Below are positions 8,199 through 16,310 of a stretch of 64,000 nucleotides of DNA, piece by piece. Origin of the DNA: DATIYF01 sp035517775. GTDB taxonomy: Bacteria; Acidobacteriota; Terriglobia; Terriglobales; Acidobacteriaceae. Where the stretch lies: assembly GCA_035517775.1 (NCBI GenBank), contig DATIYF010000017.1, positions 1-64,000 on the forward strand. The letters run 5' to 3'. Positions within the stretch are counted from its first letter, which is position 1, and each line of letters opens with the position of its first letter. The notes under the pieces were generated by a model. The model did no database searches. It saw only the letters and a program-made list of their open reading frames with translations, and was not told the origin of the DNA. A program made the translations under genes and the position numbers.

Positions 8199-9569
8199 GT
8201 GAGCGAGCCGTGTGTGCCTGAAGGCGGCCGCGGGGCCGCCGGCTCGCTCCCTCCCCGCATGGCCCGCCAACTCGGGCTGTTCGATGCCACCATGCTGGTC
8301 ATGGGCGGCATTGTGGGCGCCGGCATCTTTATTAATCCTTACGTTGTGGCTGAGCGGGTCCACACTCCGGCCTTAATCCTGGGGGCATGGATTTTTGGCG
8401 GCACGGTTGGTCTGGGCGGCGCCTTCATCTGGGCCGAGCTGGCGGCAACTCTTCCCGAGGTTGGCGGACAATACGCCTACCTGCGCGCTGCCTATCATCC
8501 CGCTGTGGCCTTTCTCTACGGATGGGTGCTGCTGCTGGTGGTGCAGACCGGCGGCATGGCCGTGGTCGCCATTATCTTCGCGCGATACTTTCTCGAACTT
8601 ACCGGACTGCATGCGCAAGAGTGGGTGGTGGCAGTTGCCGCACTCGGGGTTCTGACTTTCGTCAATTGTCTGGGGGTCAAGACAGGAGGCCGGACACAAA
8701 GCGCGCTCATGGTGCTGAAAATCGTGGCCATTGCCGCCTTGGTGCTGGCGGGCCTGGCGTTGGCGGGCAAATCCGAAGTCACAGCCGCTGCCGGCGGCCA
8801 GCTCTGGTCGCTTACCTCATTTGGGGCGGCCATGATACCGGTTCTTTTCGCCTACGGCGGATGGCAGACGGCAAATTTCATTGCCGCCGAAGTGAAAGAG
8901 CCGCGCAAGAATCTGCCTCGGGGCCTGGTCATTGGCGTGGTGGGAGTCATGCTGCTATACACGGGCGTGAACTGGGTCTGCGTGCGGTCACTAGGCGCGC
9001 AGGGCCTGGCGGCCAGCCGGGCTCCGGCCACCGCCGTGATGCGTCAGGCCCTCGGTGAGCGAGGCGCCATGTTTATTGCCGCCGCGATTGCCATCTCTAC
9101 GCTGGGGTTTCTCAGTCAATCCATTCTGACAGCGCCGCGCGTGTACTTCGCCATGGCCGAGGATGGCCTTTTCTTCCGGGCCGTAGCCCGCCTCAGTTCG
9201 CGCACGCAGGTGCCGCTGGTCGCGATCATCCTACAGAGCATGTGGACGGTGGTGATTGTGCTCTCCGGCCGCTACGAGCAGATTCTGAACTACGTGGTTT
9301 CCATGGATTTTCTATTCTTTGGCCTGACGGCAACCACCATCTTCGTGTTCCGCCGCAGAGTTGCTGCGGGAGTTATGCCCGCCAGCGGCTACCGGACTCC
9401 CGGGCATCCGTTTACGACGGCGGCGTTTGTCGCGATATGCTGGTGGGTGGTCGGGACTACGATCTATCGTTACCCGCAAAACAGCCTGACCGGATACGGG
9501 CTGCTCTTGCTGGGCATTCCTGTTTATTGGCTGTGGAGCCGGCGAGCGCGACATGGGCGTGCAGCGTGA
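8199..9569 (+). CDS. APC-superfamily amino-acid permease
   Basis: A 456-residue inner-membrane transporter with about 12 hydrophobic segments. Helix 1 carries the unwound APC motif in MGGIVGAGIFINP, the substrate-binding region of this superfamily. I place the start at GTG 8199 behind GGCGGGAAG; an internal ATG at 8259 would remove 20 residues of non-membrane N-terminus. The frame is open further upstream into the glycosyltransferase remnant, but that part has no family likeness. It overlaps the following aminotransferase gene by 17 bases, so import of an amino acid and its transamination are probably coupled. Confidence 0.88.
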   Translation: MSEPCVPEGGRGAAGSLPPRMARQLGLFDATMLVMGGIVGAGIFINPYVVAERVHTPALILGAWIFGGTVGLGGAFIWAELAATLPEVGGQYAYLRAAYHPAVAFLYGWVLLLVVQTGGMAVVAIIFARYFLELTGLHAQEWVVAVAALGVLTFVNCLGVKTGGRTQSALMVLKIVAIAALVLAGLALAGKSEVTAAAGGQLWSLTSFGAAMIPVLFAYGGWQTANFIAAEVKEPRKNLPRGLVIGVVGVMLLYTGVNWVCVRSLGAQGLAASRAPATAVMRQALGERGAMFIAAAIAISTLGFLSQSILTAPRVYFAMAEDGLFFRAVARLSSRTQVPLVAIILQSMWTVVIVLSGRYEQILNYVVSMDFLFFGLTATTIFVFRRRVAAGVMPASGYRTPGHPFTTAAFVAICWWVVGTTIYRYPQNSLTGYGLLLLGIPVYWLWSRRARHGRAA

Positions 9570-10692
9570 GCCAGTTGCGCAGCAGGCCGGCATGGATGAA
9601 CGGATGAATTCGCGGAGAGAAGCAGTCTCACAATATCTGGCGTGGGCGAAGCTGCATTCGAATTCGCGCTTCAATCTGGCGGTGAGCGGGCTGGTGGATT
9701 ACCCGCTGGCGGAGCTGCCGGTGCGCATCGAAGACCTGGAGAGCGGCGGCACTGGCCCTTACGGCTACGATCCCCTGATGGAGCGCCTGGCGGCCAAGGC
9801 CGGCGTACCAAGGCAATGCGTTGTCTACACGTTCGGCACCTCCATGGCGAACTACGTGGCGCTTACCGCCCTGGTTCACCCCGGCGACGAGGTGCTGGTG
9901 GAGAAGCCGACTTACGATCCGCTGCTGGCGATTCTTGATCACCTGGGGGCAAAAGTGCGTCGCTTCGAGCGCCGCCCGGAAAGGGCCTTTCGCCTGGGGC
10001 TGGGAGAGGTGGAACGCAACCTCACGCCTGAAACCCGGCTGGTGGTGCTTTGTAACCTGCACAACCCAAGCAGTACGCTCACCGACGATGCGACCTTGCG
10101 CCAGGTTGGCGAGATGGCCGCCCAGGCCGGCGCACGAGTACTGATTGACGAGGTTTATCTCGAGACCTTGTTTGACCGGCCCTGGCGTTCTTCCTTTCAT
10201 CTTGGGGCGAATTTCGTGGTTACGAGCAGCCTGACTAAGGCCTATGGTTTGAGCGGCATTCGCTGCGGCTGGATCCTGGCACAACCCGAACTGGTTGAGC
10301 GCATGTGGCAGATCGTGGACTTTACTTACGGAAGCCCGGTGCACCCGGCCGAGCTGCTGGCGGTGATCGCGCTCGATAATCTTGACCGTGTGCGAGACCG
10401 GGGCCGCACGCTGCTGGAGACCAATCGCACGTTGGTAAATCAGTTTCTCGCGGCGCACCCCCAGCTGGAGTGTGAGCCAAGCTGCTTCGGCACGACGATT
10501 TTTCCCCGGCTCAATGCGGGCAATGCTTCCGATTTTGTTTCTTTCCTGCGCGAGCGATTTGAGACCAGCGTGGTGCCGGGCGAGTTTTTCGAAATGCCGC
10601 AGCATTTCCGGATTGGCTTTTGTGGGCCGACCGACTCGGTGCGCGCTGGGTTGGAGCGGTTGGGCGCTGCGCTGGAGGCTTTTGGCAAGTAG
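9553..10692 (+). CDS. PLP-dependent class I/II aminotransferase
   Basis: A 379-residue fold-type I aminotransferase. The pyridoxal phosphate lysine is K229 in SSLTKAYGLSG. The upstream NLHNPS motif and the LIDEVYLE strand (Asp contacting the pyridine nitrogen, Tyr contacting O3) are in place, and the Arg binding the substrate carboxylate is probably in FRIGFCG near the end. The start is uncertain: ATG 9553 overlaps the permease gene, and ATGs at 9592 and 9604 are equally possible because the family homology begins later. It probably uses an amino acid brought in by the adjoining permease; the exact substrate cannot be read. Confidence 0.88.
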   Translation: MGVQREPVAQQAGMDERMNSRREAVSQYLAWAKLHSNSRFNLAVSGLVDYPLAELPVRIEDLESGGTGPYGYDPLMERLAAKAGVPRQCVVYTFGTSMANYVALTALVHPGDEVLVEKPTYDPLLAILDHLGAKVRRFERRPERAFRLGLGEVERNLTPETRLVVLCNLHNPSSTLTDDATLRQVGEMAAQAGARVLIDEVYLETLFDRPWRSSFHLGANFVVTSSLTKAYGLSGIRCGWILAQPELVERMWQIVDFTYGSPVHPAELLAVIALDNLDRVRDRGRTLLETNRTLVNQFLAAHPQLECEPSCFGTTIFPRLNAGNASDFVSFLRERFETSVVPGEFFEMPQHFRIGFCGPTDSVRAGLERLGAALEAFGK

Positions 10693-10706
10693 CCGCGTTA
10701 GCCCGT

Positions 10707-10836
10707 AGTGGGCCAATTTGACAAGCCATCACCACCACGGGCACGAAGGCTCACGAAGGAAAACCCACGAAACCAAGCCTTCGTGCCCCTTCGTGGTCGA
10801 AATCGTTTTGCTGGGCTGCCGCGAAACTGGCCCACT
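10707..10836. repeat. Nested inverted-repeat element in the gap 10693-11002
   Basis: Outer arms AGTGGGCCAATTT (10707-10719) and AAACTGGCCCACT (10824-10836) match at 12 of 13 positions as an inverted repeat. Inside lie two CACGAAGG units (10742-10759) facing two CCTTCGTG units (10778-10795), which can form a second stem. The unit is about 130 bp, non-coding, and shaped like a small MITE or REP-type palindrome. It has no flanking duplication that I can identify with confidence. The rest of the 310-bp gap up to the dehydratase gene shows no clear promoter. Confidence 0.55.
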
Positions 10837-11002
10837 CACCGTTAGCTTGCCGTCGAGCAAGAGCAACAGCGATCTGGTATATCTAGCTATTGGCTACAAG
10901 CTAAAAAGTTGAAAGCTATGTTCACGCATCGGAAAGCCCAGCAAGCCGCACTTCCCATCGCAACAACCACCCATTGCGTCACGGCAGGGAGAAGCTAAGC
11001 GC

Positions 11003-12733
11003 ATGCCCGAGGAGAAACGCCGGTATCGCTCATCCGCATGGTTCGGCAAGCCGGATAAAGACGGCTTCGTCCATCGCAGCTGGATGCGGAACGAGGGTTT
11101 GCCGGCCGACGCCTTTGATGGCCGGCCGGTGATCGGAATTTGCAATACCTGGTCGGAGCTAACGCCCTGTAACGCGCACTTCCGCATGATTGCCGAGAGG
11201 GTGAAGCGGGGAGTATGGGAGGCAGGCGGACTACCGCTTGAGTTTCCCGTCATGTCGCTCGGTGAAAGCAATCTTCGCCCGACGGCGATGCTCTACCGGA
11301 ATCTGGCAAGCATGGATGTGGAAGAGTCCATCCGCGCGAACCCGATTGACGGCGTTGTGCTCTTGTGTGGCTGCGATAAGACCACGCCCTCGCTGGTGAT
11401 GGGCGCAGCCAGTTGCGATGTTCCCGCCATCGTCGTATCGGGCGGCCCGATGCTCAACGGCCGCTATCGCGGAGAAGCTATTGGTTCAGGCACTGCGGTT
11501 TGGCGCTTTGAGGAGGGCATGAAGGCCGGCACTCTGAGTCCGCAGGAGTTCAGCGATGCGGAAGCCTGCATGTCGCGCTCCTCAGGCCATTGCATGACCA
11601 TGGGAACGGCCTCCACCATGGCGTGCATGGTAGAAGCGCTGGGACTGGGGCTTCCTCACAATGCCGCTATCCCGGCGGTGGATTCGCGCCGCCTGGCGCT
11701 GGCCCACGAAGCCGGGCGCCGCATCGTCGCCATGGTGCGTGATGACTTGCGCATCAGTTGCATTTTGACCCGGCAGGCCTTCGAGAATGCGATTCGCGTG
11801 AATGGCGCGGTGGGGGGCTCGACCAATGCCGTGATTCATCTTCTGGCGATAGCGGGGCGCATCGGTGTAAAGGTGACGCTAGAGGACTGGGACCAGCTGG
11901 GCCGGGAGGTGCCGACCCTGGTGAACCTGATGCCCTCCGGGCAGTTCCTCATGGAGGACTTTTACTATGCCGGAGGATTGCCGGCGGTGGTTCGCGGGCT
12001 CGACGAGCGCAAGCTGATTCATCGCGGTGCTCTCACCGTCAACGGCAAAACCATCTGGGAGAACTGCGAAGCTGCGCCCAACTGGAATGCCGAGGTGATT
12101 CGCCCTCTGACGAAGCCCCTGGTCGAGCATGGCGGCATTGCGGTACTGCGTGGCAACCTCGCGCCTGATGGAGCAGTGTTGAAACCTTCGGCTGCTTCCC
12201 CGCGGCTGATGCGCCATCGCGGACGTGCGGTGGTATTCGAGAATATCGAGCACTATAAGGAGCGGATTGATCTGCCCGGCCTGGATGTGGATGAGAACTC
12301 GGTTCTCGTGCTCAAGAACTGCGGACCGAAGGGCTACCCGGGAATGGCCGAAGTCGGCAACATGGCTTTGCCCGCCAAGCTATTGAAGCGCGGCGTCACT
12401 GACATGGTGCGCATTTCGGACGCGCGCATGAGCGGGACGGCCTATGGCACGGTGGTTCTGCACGTTTGTCCGGAAGCGGCCGTGGGCGGAAACCTGGCGT
12501 TCGTGCGCGATGGAGATTTTATCGAGCTCGATGTAGAGGCCCGGCGCCTGCATCTGGAGGTCTCCGCCGAAGAATTGAAGCGGCGCAGCGCCCAATGGCA
12601 AGCGCCGCCAACCCCCGCCAAGGGCGGATACCAGAGCCTTTACATTGAGCACGTGATGCAGGCGAATGTAGGCGCGGACCTGGACTTTCTAGTAGGCTCC
12701 CGCGGTCATGCCATTCCACGCGAATCGCATTGA
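11003..12733 (+). CDS. IlvD/Edd-family dehydratase, probably a sugar-acid dehydratase
   Basis: A 576-residue iron-sulfur dehydratase. The three cluster cysteines expected in this family are C47 (GICNTWSE), C124 (CGCDKTTPS) and C197 (SGHCMTMGTAST). The N-terminus WFGKPDKDGFVHRSW and the phrase ICNTWSELTPCN are closer to the pentonate (L-arabinonate/D-xylonate) dehydratase branch than to dihydroxy-acid dehydratase of branched-chain synthesis. It would remove water from an aldonic acid to give a 2-keto-3-deoxy acid. No branched-chain genes are nearby, which supports the catabolic reading, but the branch assignment is from motif memory and needs a tree. Confidence 0.85.
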   Translation: MPEEKRRYRSSAWFGKPDKDGFVHRSWMRNEGLPADAFDGRPVIGICNTWSELTPCNAHFRMIAERVKRGVWEAGGLPLEFPVMSLGESNLRPTAMLYRNLASMDVEESIRANPIDGVVLLCGCDKTTPSLVMGAASCDVPAIVVSGGPMLNGRYRGEAIGSGTAVWRFEEGMKAGTLSPQEFSDAEACMSRSSGHCMTMGTASTMACMVEALGLGLPHNAAIPAVDSRRLALAHEAGRRIVAMVRDDLRISCILTRQAFENAIRVNGAVGGSTNAVIHLLAIAGRIGVKVTLEDWDQLGREVPTLVNLMPSGQFLMEDFYYAGGLPAVVRGLDERKLIHRGALTVNGKTIWENCEAAPNWNAEVIRPLTKPLVEHGGIAVLRGNLAPDGAVLKPSAASPRLMRHRGRAVVFENIEHYKERIDLPGLDVDENSVLVLKNCGPKGYPGMAEVGNMALPAKLLKRGVTDMVRISDARMSGTAYGTVVLHVCPEAAVGGNLAFVRDGDFIELDVEARRLHLEVSAEELKRRSAQWQAPPTPAKGGYQSLYIEHVMQANVGADLDFLVGSRGHAIPRESH

Positions 12734-12783
12734 CCGCGGCGTTCTCGTTATTTTTGCAAGAATTTTCCAGAGGATGAGTGACT

Positions 12784-13212
12784 ATGGCTGCCAAAAAGAA
12801 AGCAAAAGGCAAAACGAAGAAAGCTAAATCAGCGGCCCACCGGAAGCCGGCGCGATTGAAGAAGAAGACGCGGTCGAAGCCGAAGGCCGGTAAGAAGCCG
12901 CAGAAAGCGGCAAAGGCGGTGCGGAAGAAACCGGCTGCAAAAATGCGGGCACGGAGAGCGCGGAGCACAAGGTTCTCCGGCGCGGCAGAAACCAGCCCGG
13001 TTTCGTCACGCCAGGCCGGAGATTTGCAGGGAGTCTCCGACGTCGAACTGGCTGATTCGGAGAGCGCAGAAGAATTGCTGGAAGAGGGCAACGCGTTCGA
13101 GGCTGGCGTCGTGAGCGGGGTTGAGGATGCGGACGACCGGGATGAGAAGCCGGTCCGCGCCCGCGAAGTTCCGGAAGACGATGTTCCTGAGGAATATCTC
13201 GACAACGACTAA
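12784..13212 (+). CDS. Small histone-H1-like Lys/Ala/Pro-rich protein with acidic tail
   Basis: A 142-residue low-complexity protein. Residues 1-65 are mostly Lys, Ala, Arg and Pro with repeats such as KKKAKGKTKK and KAVRKKPAAK, like the tails of histone H1-like bacterial DNA-binding proteins. From about residue 70 the composition flips to acidic (Glu, Asp), with ESAEELLEEGN and PEDDVPEEYLDN. AGAGGAT at 12769-12775 supports the ATG at 12784. The basic half probably binds nucleic acid. The acidic half is unusual for H1-like proteins and may shield the basic half or bind partners. No enzymatic fold is visible. Confidence 0.7.
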   Translation: MAAKKKAKGKTKKAKSAAHRKPARLKKKTRSKPKAGKKPQKAAKAVRKKPAAKMRARRARSTRFSGAAETSPVSSRQAGDLQGVSDVELADSESAEELLEEGNAFEAGVVSGVEDADDRDEKPVRAREVPEDDVPEEYLDND

Positions 13213-13274
13213 ACGCACTTTGGGTACCATGTTGACGAACTAAAACTTCCCCACGGCCCCGGCAATCTGGGAGA

Positions 13275-14084
13275 ATGGCTTCCTCTTGCTTCGCGTGCGG
13301 TGAAATGAAGATAGCTGCGTCCATGCGGAAAGTGCGGGCGGCAGGGCTCTCCCGCGATGCCCAGGTCATTCTGGCGGTTCTGCTGACTGTCGTCATCGGC
13401 ATATGGATTGACACGCGCCGCCTGTGGTTCTCGCAGGCGTTAGCGGACCTGGTGGCGTGGGGCGTATTGCTATGGGTGATGGGCCGCGCGGCCGCCGAAG
13501 AACGCAAGCAACTTGTGCTTTGCCTGTTGATTGCAACCCTGGGCGAGTGTTTTCTGGGCTTCGTCTGGGGGCTTTACCAATACCGGCTGGGAAATCTTCC
13601 GTTGTTCATTCCTCCGGGTCACGCCCTGGTGTATGCGGCAGGCAAGCGGCTCAGAAATCTTGCCCCCGTCTGGGCGTCGCTGGCGCTCGCGGGAGTGCTT
13701 GGAGTTGTGACTACGCTGGGCGCGCTAAAGGGCTCGGATGCCCAGGGGCTGATCTGGTGCCCGCTTTTCTTAAGCTATCTTTGGTTGAGCCGCGAGCGCT
13801 CGCTCTACACGGCGATGTTTCCGCTGGCGGTAATCATTGAAACCTATGGCACCTGGATGGGCGGCTGGACCTACCACGTGCGCGAACCCTGGTTTGGGCT
13901 TTCGACTATTACGCGGCCCCCGGTTTGGACAGGAACGTTCTACTGCACGCTGGACGCGCTGGTGATGCTCGCCAGCCGAATGCCGTGGACGGCGCGCCTG
14001 GTGGAATCTCTGCCCGCTTTGTGGCGATGGGCTGGAAAACAGTCAGTGGTGGTGGAGGCTGCATCCTCTACGGCTGAGGCTTAG
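13275..14084 (+). CDS. Unrecognised multi-pass inner-membrane protein
   Basis: A 269-residue hydrophobic protein with about seven membrane segments and a conserved-looking polar stretch near residue 190 (IETYGTWMGGWTYH, then REPWFGLSTI). The start is uncertain: ATG 13275 has GGGAGA directly against it, and ATG 13305 or 13323 would begin nearer the first helix. I do not recognise the family. The aromatic Trp/Tyr/His-rich segment suggests a buried binding site. It faces the FAD oxidoreductase genes with a 17-bp convergent overlap, so it is not in their operon. Confidence 0.6.
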   Translation: MASSCFACGEMKIAASMRKVRAAGLSRDAQVILAVLLTVVIGIWIDTRRLWFSQALADLVAWGVLLWVMGRAAAEERKQLVLCLLIATLGECFLGFVWGLYQYRLGNLPLFIPPGHALVYAAGKRLRNLAPVWASLALAGVLGVVTTLGALKGSDAQGLIWCPLFLSYLWLSRERSLYTAMFPLAVIIETYGTWMGGWTYHVREPWFGLSTITRPPVWTGTFYCTLDALVMLASRMPWTARLVESLPALWRWAGKQSVVVEAASSTAEA

Positions 14085-16293
14085 GTCCGCGCTCTGCCGC
14101 AATGGCCGCGGCCGCCAGCGTCCCGGAGAGCGCGCCCGCCTCCACGCAGCCGACGTCAAAGCCGTTGCGCGTCCAGTCGCCGGCGAGAACCAGATTGCGG
14201 AATTTCGAATCTCCCGGCGCCAGGCGAAATTTTCCCGTGCCGGCCGCGCTAAGCACATATCGCTCCGAAGGATTGACATTCACCCGCAAGTACTGCGAGT
14301 CAAAGCGCTGTTCGTTGCTCTTGTTGAACGGATCCACCAGCAGATTCCAGTCGAGACACATCGGGTCTGCGGCGCTGACGCCCTTCGGCCATAGCGGGTG
14401 CACGCAGTTGCACAAGTACTGCAGGGCGGCCTTCTTCGCCTCAGCGAGTTTGCGCTCCGGATAGTCCGATTTCGTGCCCGGCTCGGGCATAGGCTCGGTT
14501 TCGGCCATCGGGCCAAAGATGTACTGCACGCTTAGCGGCTTGCCGGCCGGCGGCCAGACTTCTTTATCCAGCACCTGGCTCATATCCGCGAAGGAATCGA
14601 GCGGCTGCACATAACCCGCCATCAGGTCGAACTGCTTGCCCGCCGGGTCCACGGCCCAGCCCATCTCTTCCGCCGTCTTCTTCAACCAGATCTGAAATGA
14701 CTGCGTCTGCACCGTACGTACTTCGCGAACCATCTTCGCCCAGTGGGAGTCAGCCGCAATGAGTTGCCGGCAGATGGAGGGCAGAGCGCCGAGAGAGATT
14801 CCCAGGACAACTTTGTCGAAATCCACCCCGCGGCGGAGCGTCAGAGGCTGGTTTGACCAGCCCGACCAGGCGGATTCCAAATCAATCTTGGCCGCCTTGA
14901 GCTGATCGCCCTCTACGAGCTGATCCAAAAAAGGTTGATTGGGCCAACAGGGCAGGCCGTTGATCCACTTCAGCGGCTGGTAGCCATCCGGATGTTGCGC
15001 CAGCACGCTCGGCTTCGCCGTCGCCTGCACATCCATCTCGATGGTTTCGATAAAGCGATCCTGAAGCGTGAGTTCCTTGACGCAATGAAAGAACTTGAAA
15101 TTCACTCCCTGATCGCGAAGGGCAAGGTAGATGGGGCTGAAGATGGTATCTCCCATGCCGCTTTGCATCTTGTAAGAGTAGGAGCCGCAGTAGCCGAAGA
15201 ACATCTGCAGCATGCCGCGCAGGGTGGTGCCGGCCTCCATGGACGCCCCTTTCGGGCGCACTCCAGGGCCGCCTGCCGTATCGCCATCCACGAAGGCGAA
15301 GCAGGCGTCGTAGAGTCCTTCGATCAGCGGCGACCAGGGCTCAGAGCAGCCGTGGCGCTCGATCCATTTGGAGTAGTCTTCGCGGTTGATGCTTTCGAAG
15401 CCGGCGTTGAGCAGATCGTCGGCGAAGATGCCGCGCACATTGGTCACGCCAAGATCGAGAATCTGCCAGGCGTGGCGAAGGTCGTCGTTGGTTGCGAGCA
15501 GATCTGCGATCGCTTCTCTCAGGCGCTTGAGAAAAAGACCGAGCAGGTAGGCGATAAGCTTATCGCCGAGCCGCGCCAGCAGCCGGTGGTGCACCGGGCG
15601 CACGTGGCGCTCGCGGACGTGCGGGCTGGCGGCAATCACGCTCACCCGCGCCAGTAAGGACTCCTGTTTCGTCTCCGTGGGCGGCGGTGCAGCCTCGAGG
15701 CCGAAGACTTTGCAGACGAAGCGATAGGCCTTGCCCAGCCAGATCACAAACTTGTTGTTGCGCAACTCAATCTTCTCGAGGTTGGCCCCTCCTTTTTGCC
15801 GGATGGTTTCTTCGTGATTGAGCAGCCAGTCCAGCGCGTAAAGCAGTTGCTCCCAGACGTCGGGCATGGGATCGCCGGGCGTTCCCGGCCGCGGCGGGAA
15901 GCTGATATGCCAGGGCTTCCACGCCCCGCCCACGTTTTCCATTGCGCTCGAATGGTCGAGGGGCGACATGGCCTCAGGAATGCACAGCTGAAACGGGCTG
16001 TCCGGTGTCAGATTGTGATCTTTCAAGTACTGGTAGCAATCGCGCAGCATTTGAAAGGCGGTGTTGTAGAAGCCGAACCAGACGTGGGGACCGTGCTCTT
16101 CAATGCGTTCGCCAATGTCGGCATTGCGTCCGCAGGCGCCCTTACCACCCAGCCGCCAGCCCAGTTGATAGATGGTGATTTCGTATTTCTCCTGCCAGGC
16201 GGGCTGCCTGGTCAGCGCCCAGGCGGTGGTCATGGAGCCGACTCCGCCCCCCAGGATGGCAATCTTTTCTTTTTTAGCAGTAGAGGTTGGCAT
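14068..16293 (-). CDS. Large FAD/NAD(P)-binding oxidoreductase, paralogue B
   Basis: A 741-residue flavoprotein of the amine oxidase/carotenoid desaturase superfamily. It opens with the dinucleotide motif ILGGGVGSM, then the family phrase GWRLGGKGACGR and IEEHGPHVWFGF. A second FAD contact sits near the C-terminus (NLVLAGDWTRNGFDVGCVEAG). It is far longer than HpnE or phytoene desaturases (about 430-500 residues) because of inserts between these motifs. I start it at ATG 16293, which has AAGGCGG upstream and leaves 17 bases after the previous gene's stop; an in-frame upstream ATG would overlap that gene. It is a tandem duplicate of the gene before it. The substrate is unknown; an isoprenoid or other lipid is a guess. 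Confidence 0.8.
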   Translation of the reverse strand: MPTSTAKKEKIAILGGGVGSMTTAWALTRQPAWQEKYEITIYQLGWRLGGKGACGRNADIGERIEEHGPHVWFGFYNTAFQMLRDCYQYLKDHNLTPDSPFQLCIPEAMSPLDHSSAMENVGGAWKPWHISFPPRPGTPGDPMPDVWEQLLYALDWLLNHEETIRQKGGANLEKIELRNNKFVIWLGKAYRFVCKVFGLEAAPPPTETKQESLLARVSVIAASPHVRERHVRPVHHRLLARLGDKLIAYLLGLFLKRLREAIADLLATNDDLRHAWQILDLGVTNVRGIFADDLLNAGFESINREDYSKWIERHGCSEPWSPLIEGLYDACFAFVDGDTAGGPGVRPKGASMEAGTTLRGMLQMFFGYCGSYSYKMQSGMGDTIFSPIYLALRDQGVNFKFFHCVKELTLQDRFIETIEMDVQATAKPSVLAQHPDGYQPLKWINGLPCWPNQPFLDQLVEGDQLKAAKIDLESAWSGWSNQPLTLRRGVDFDKVVLGISLGALPSICRQLIAADSHWAKMVREVRTVQTQSFQIWLKKTAEEMGWAVDPAGKQFDLMAGYVQPLDSFADMSQVLDKEVWPPAGKPLSVQYIFGPMAETEPMPEPGTKSDYPERKLAEAKKAALQYLCNCVHPLWPKGVSAADPMCLDWNLLVDPFNKSNEQRFDSQYLRVNVNPSERYVLSAAGTGKFRLAPGDSKFRNLVLAGDWTRNGFDVGCVEAGALSGTLAAAAIAAERGPKPQP

Positions 16294-16310
16294 CGCCGCC
16301 TTCGGAAATC

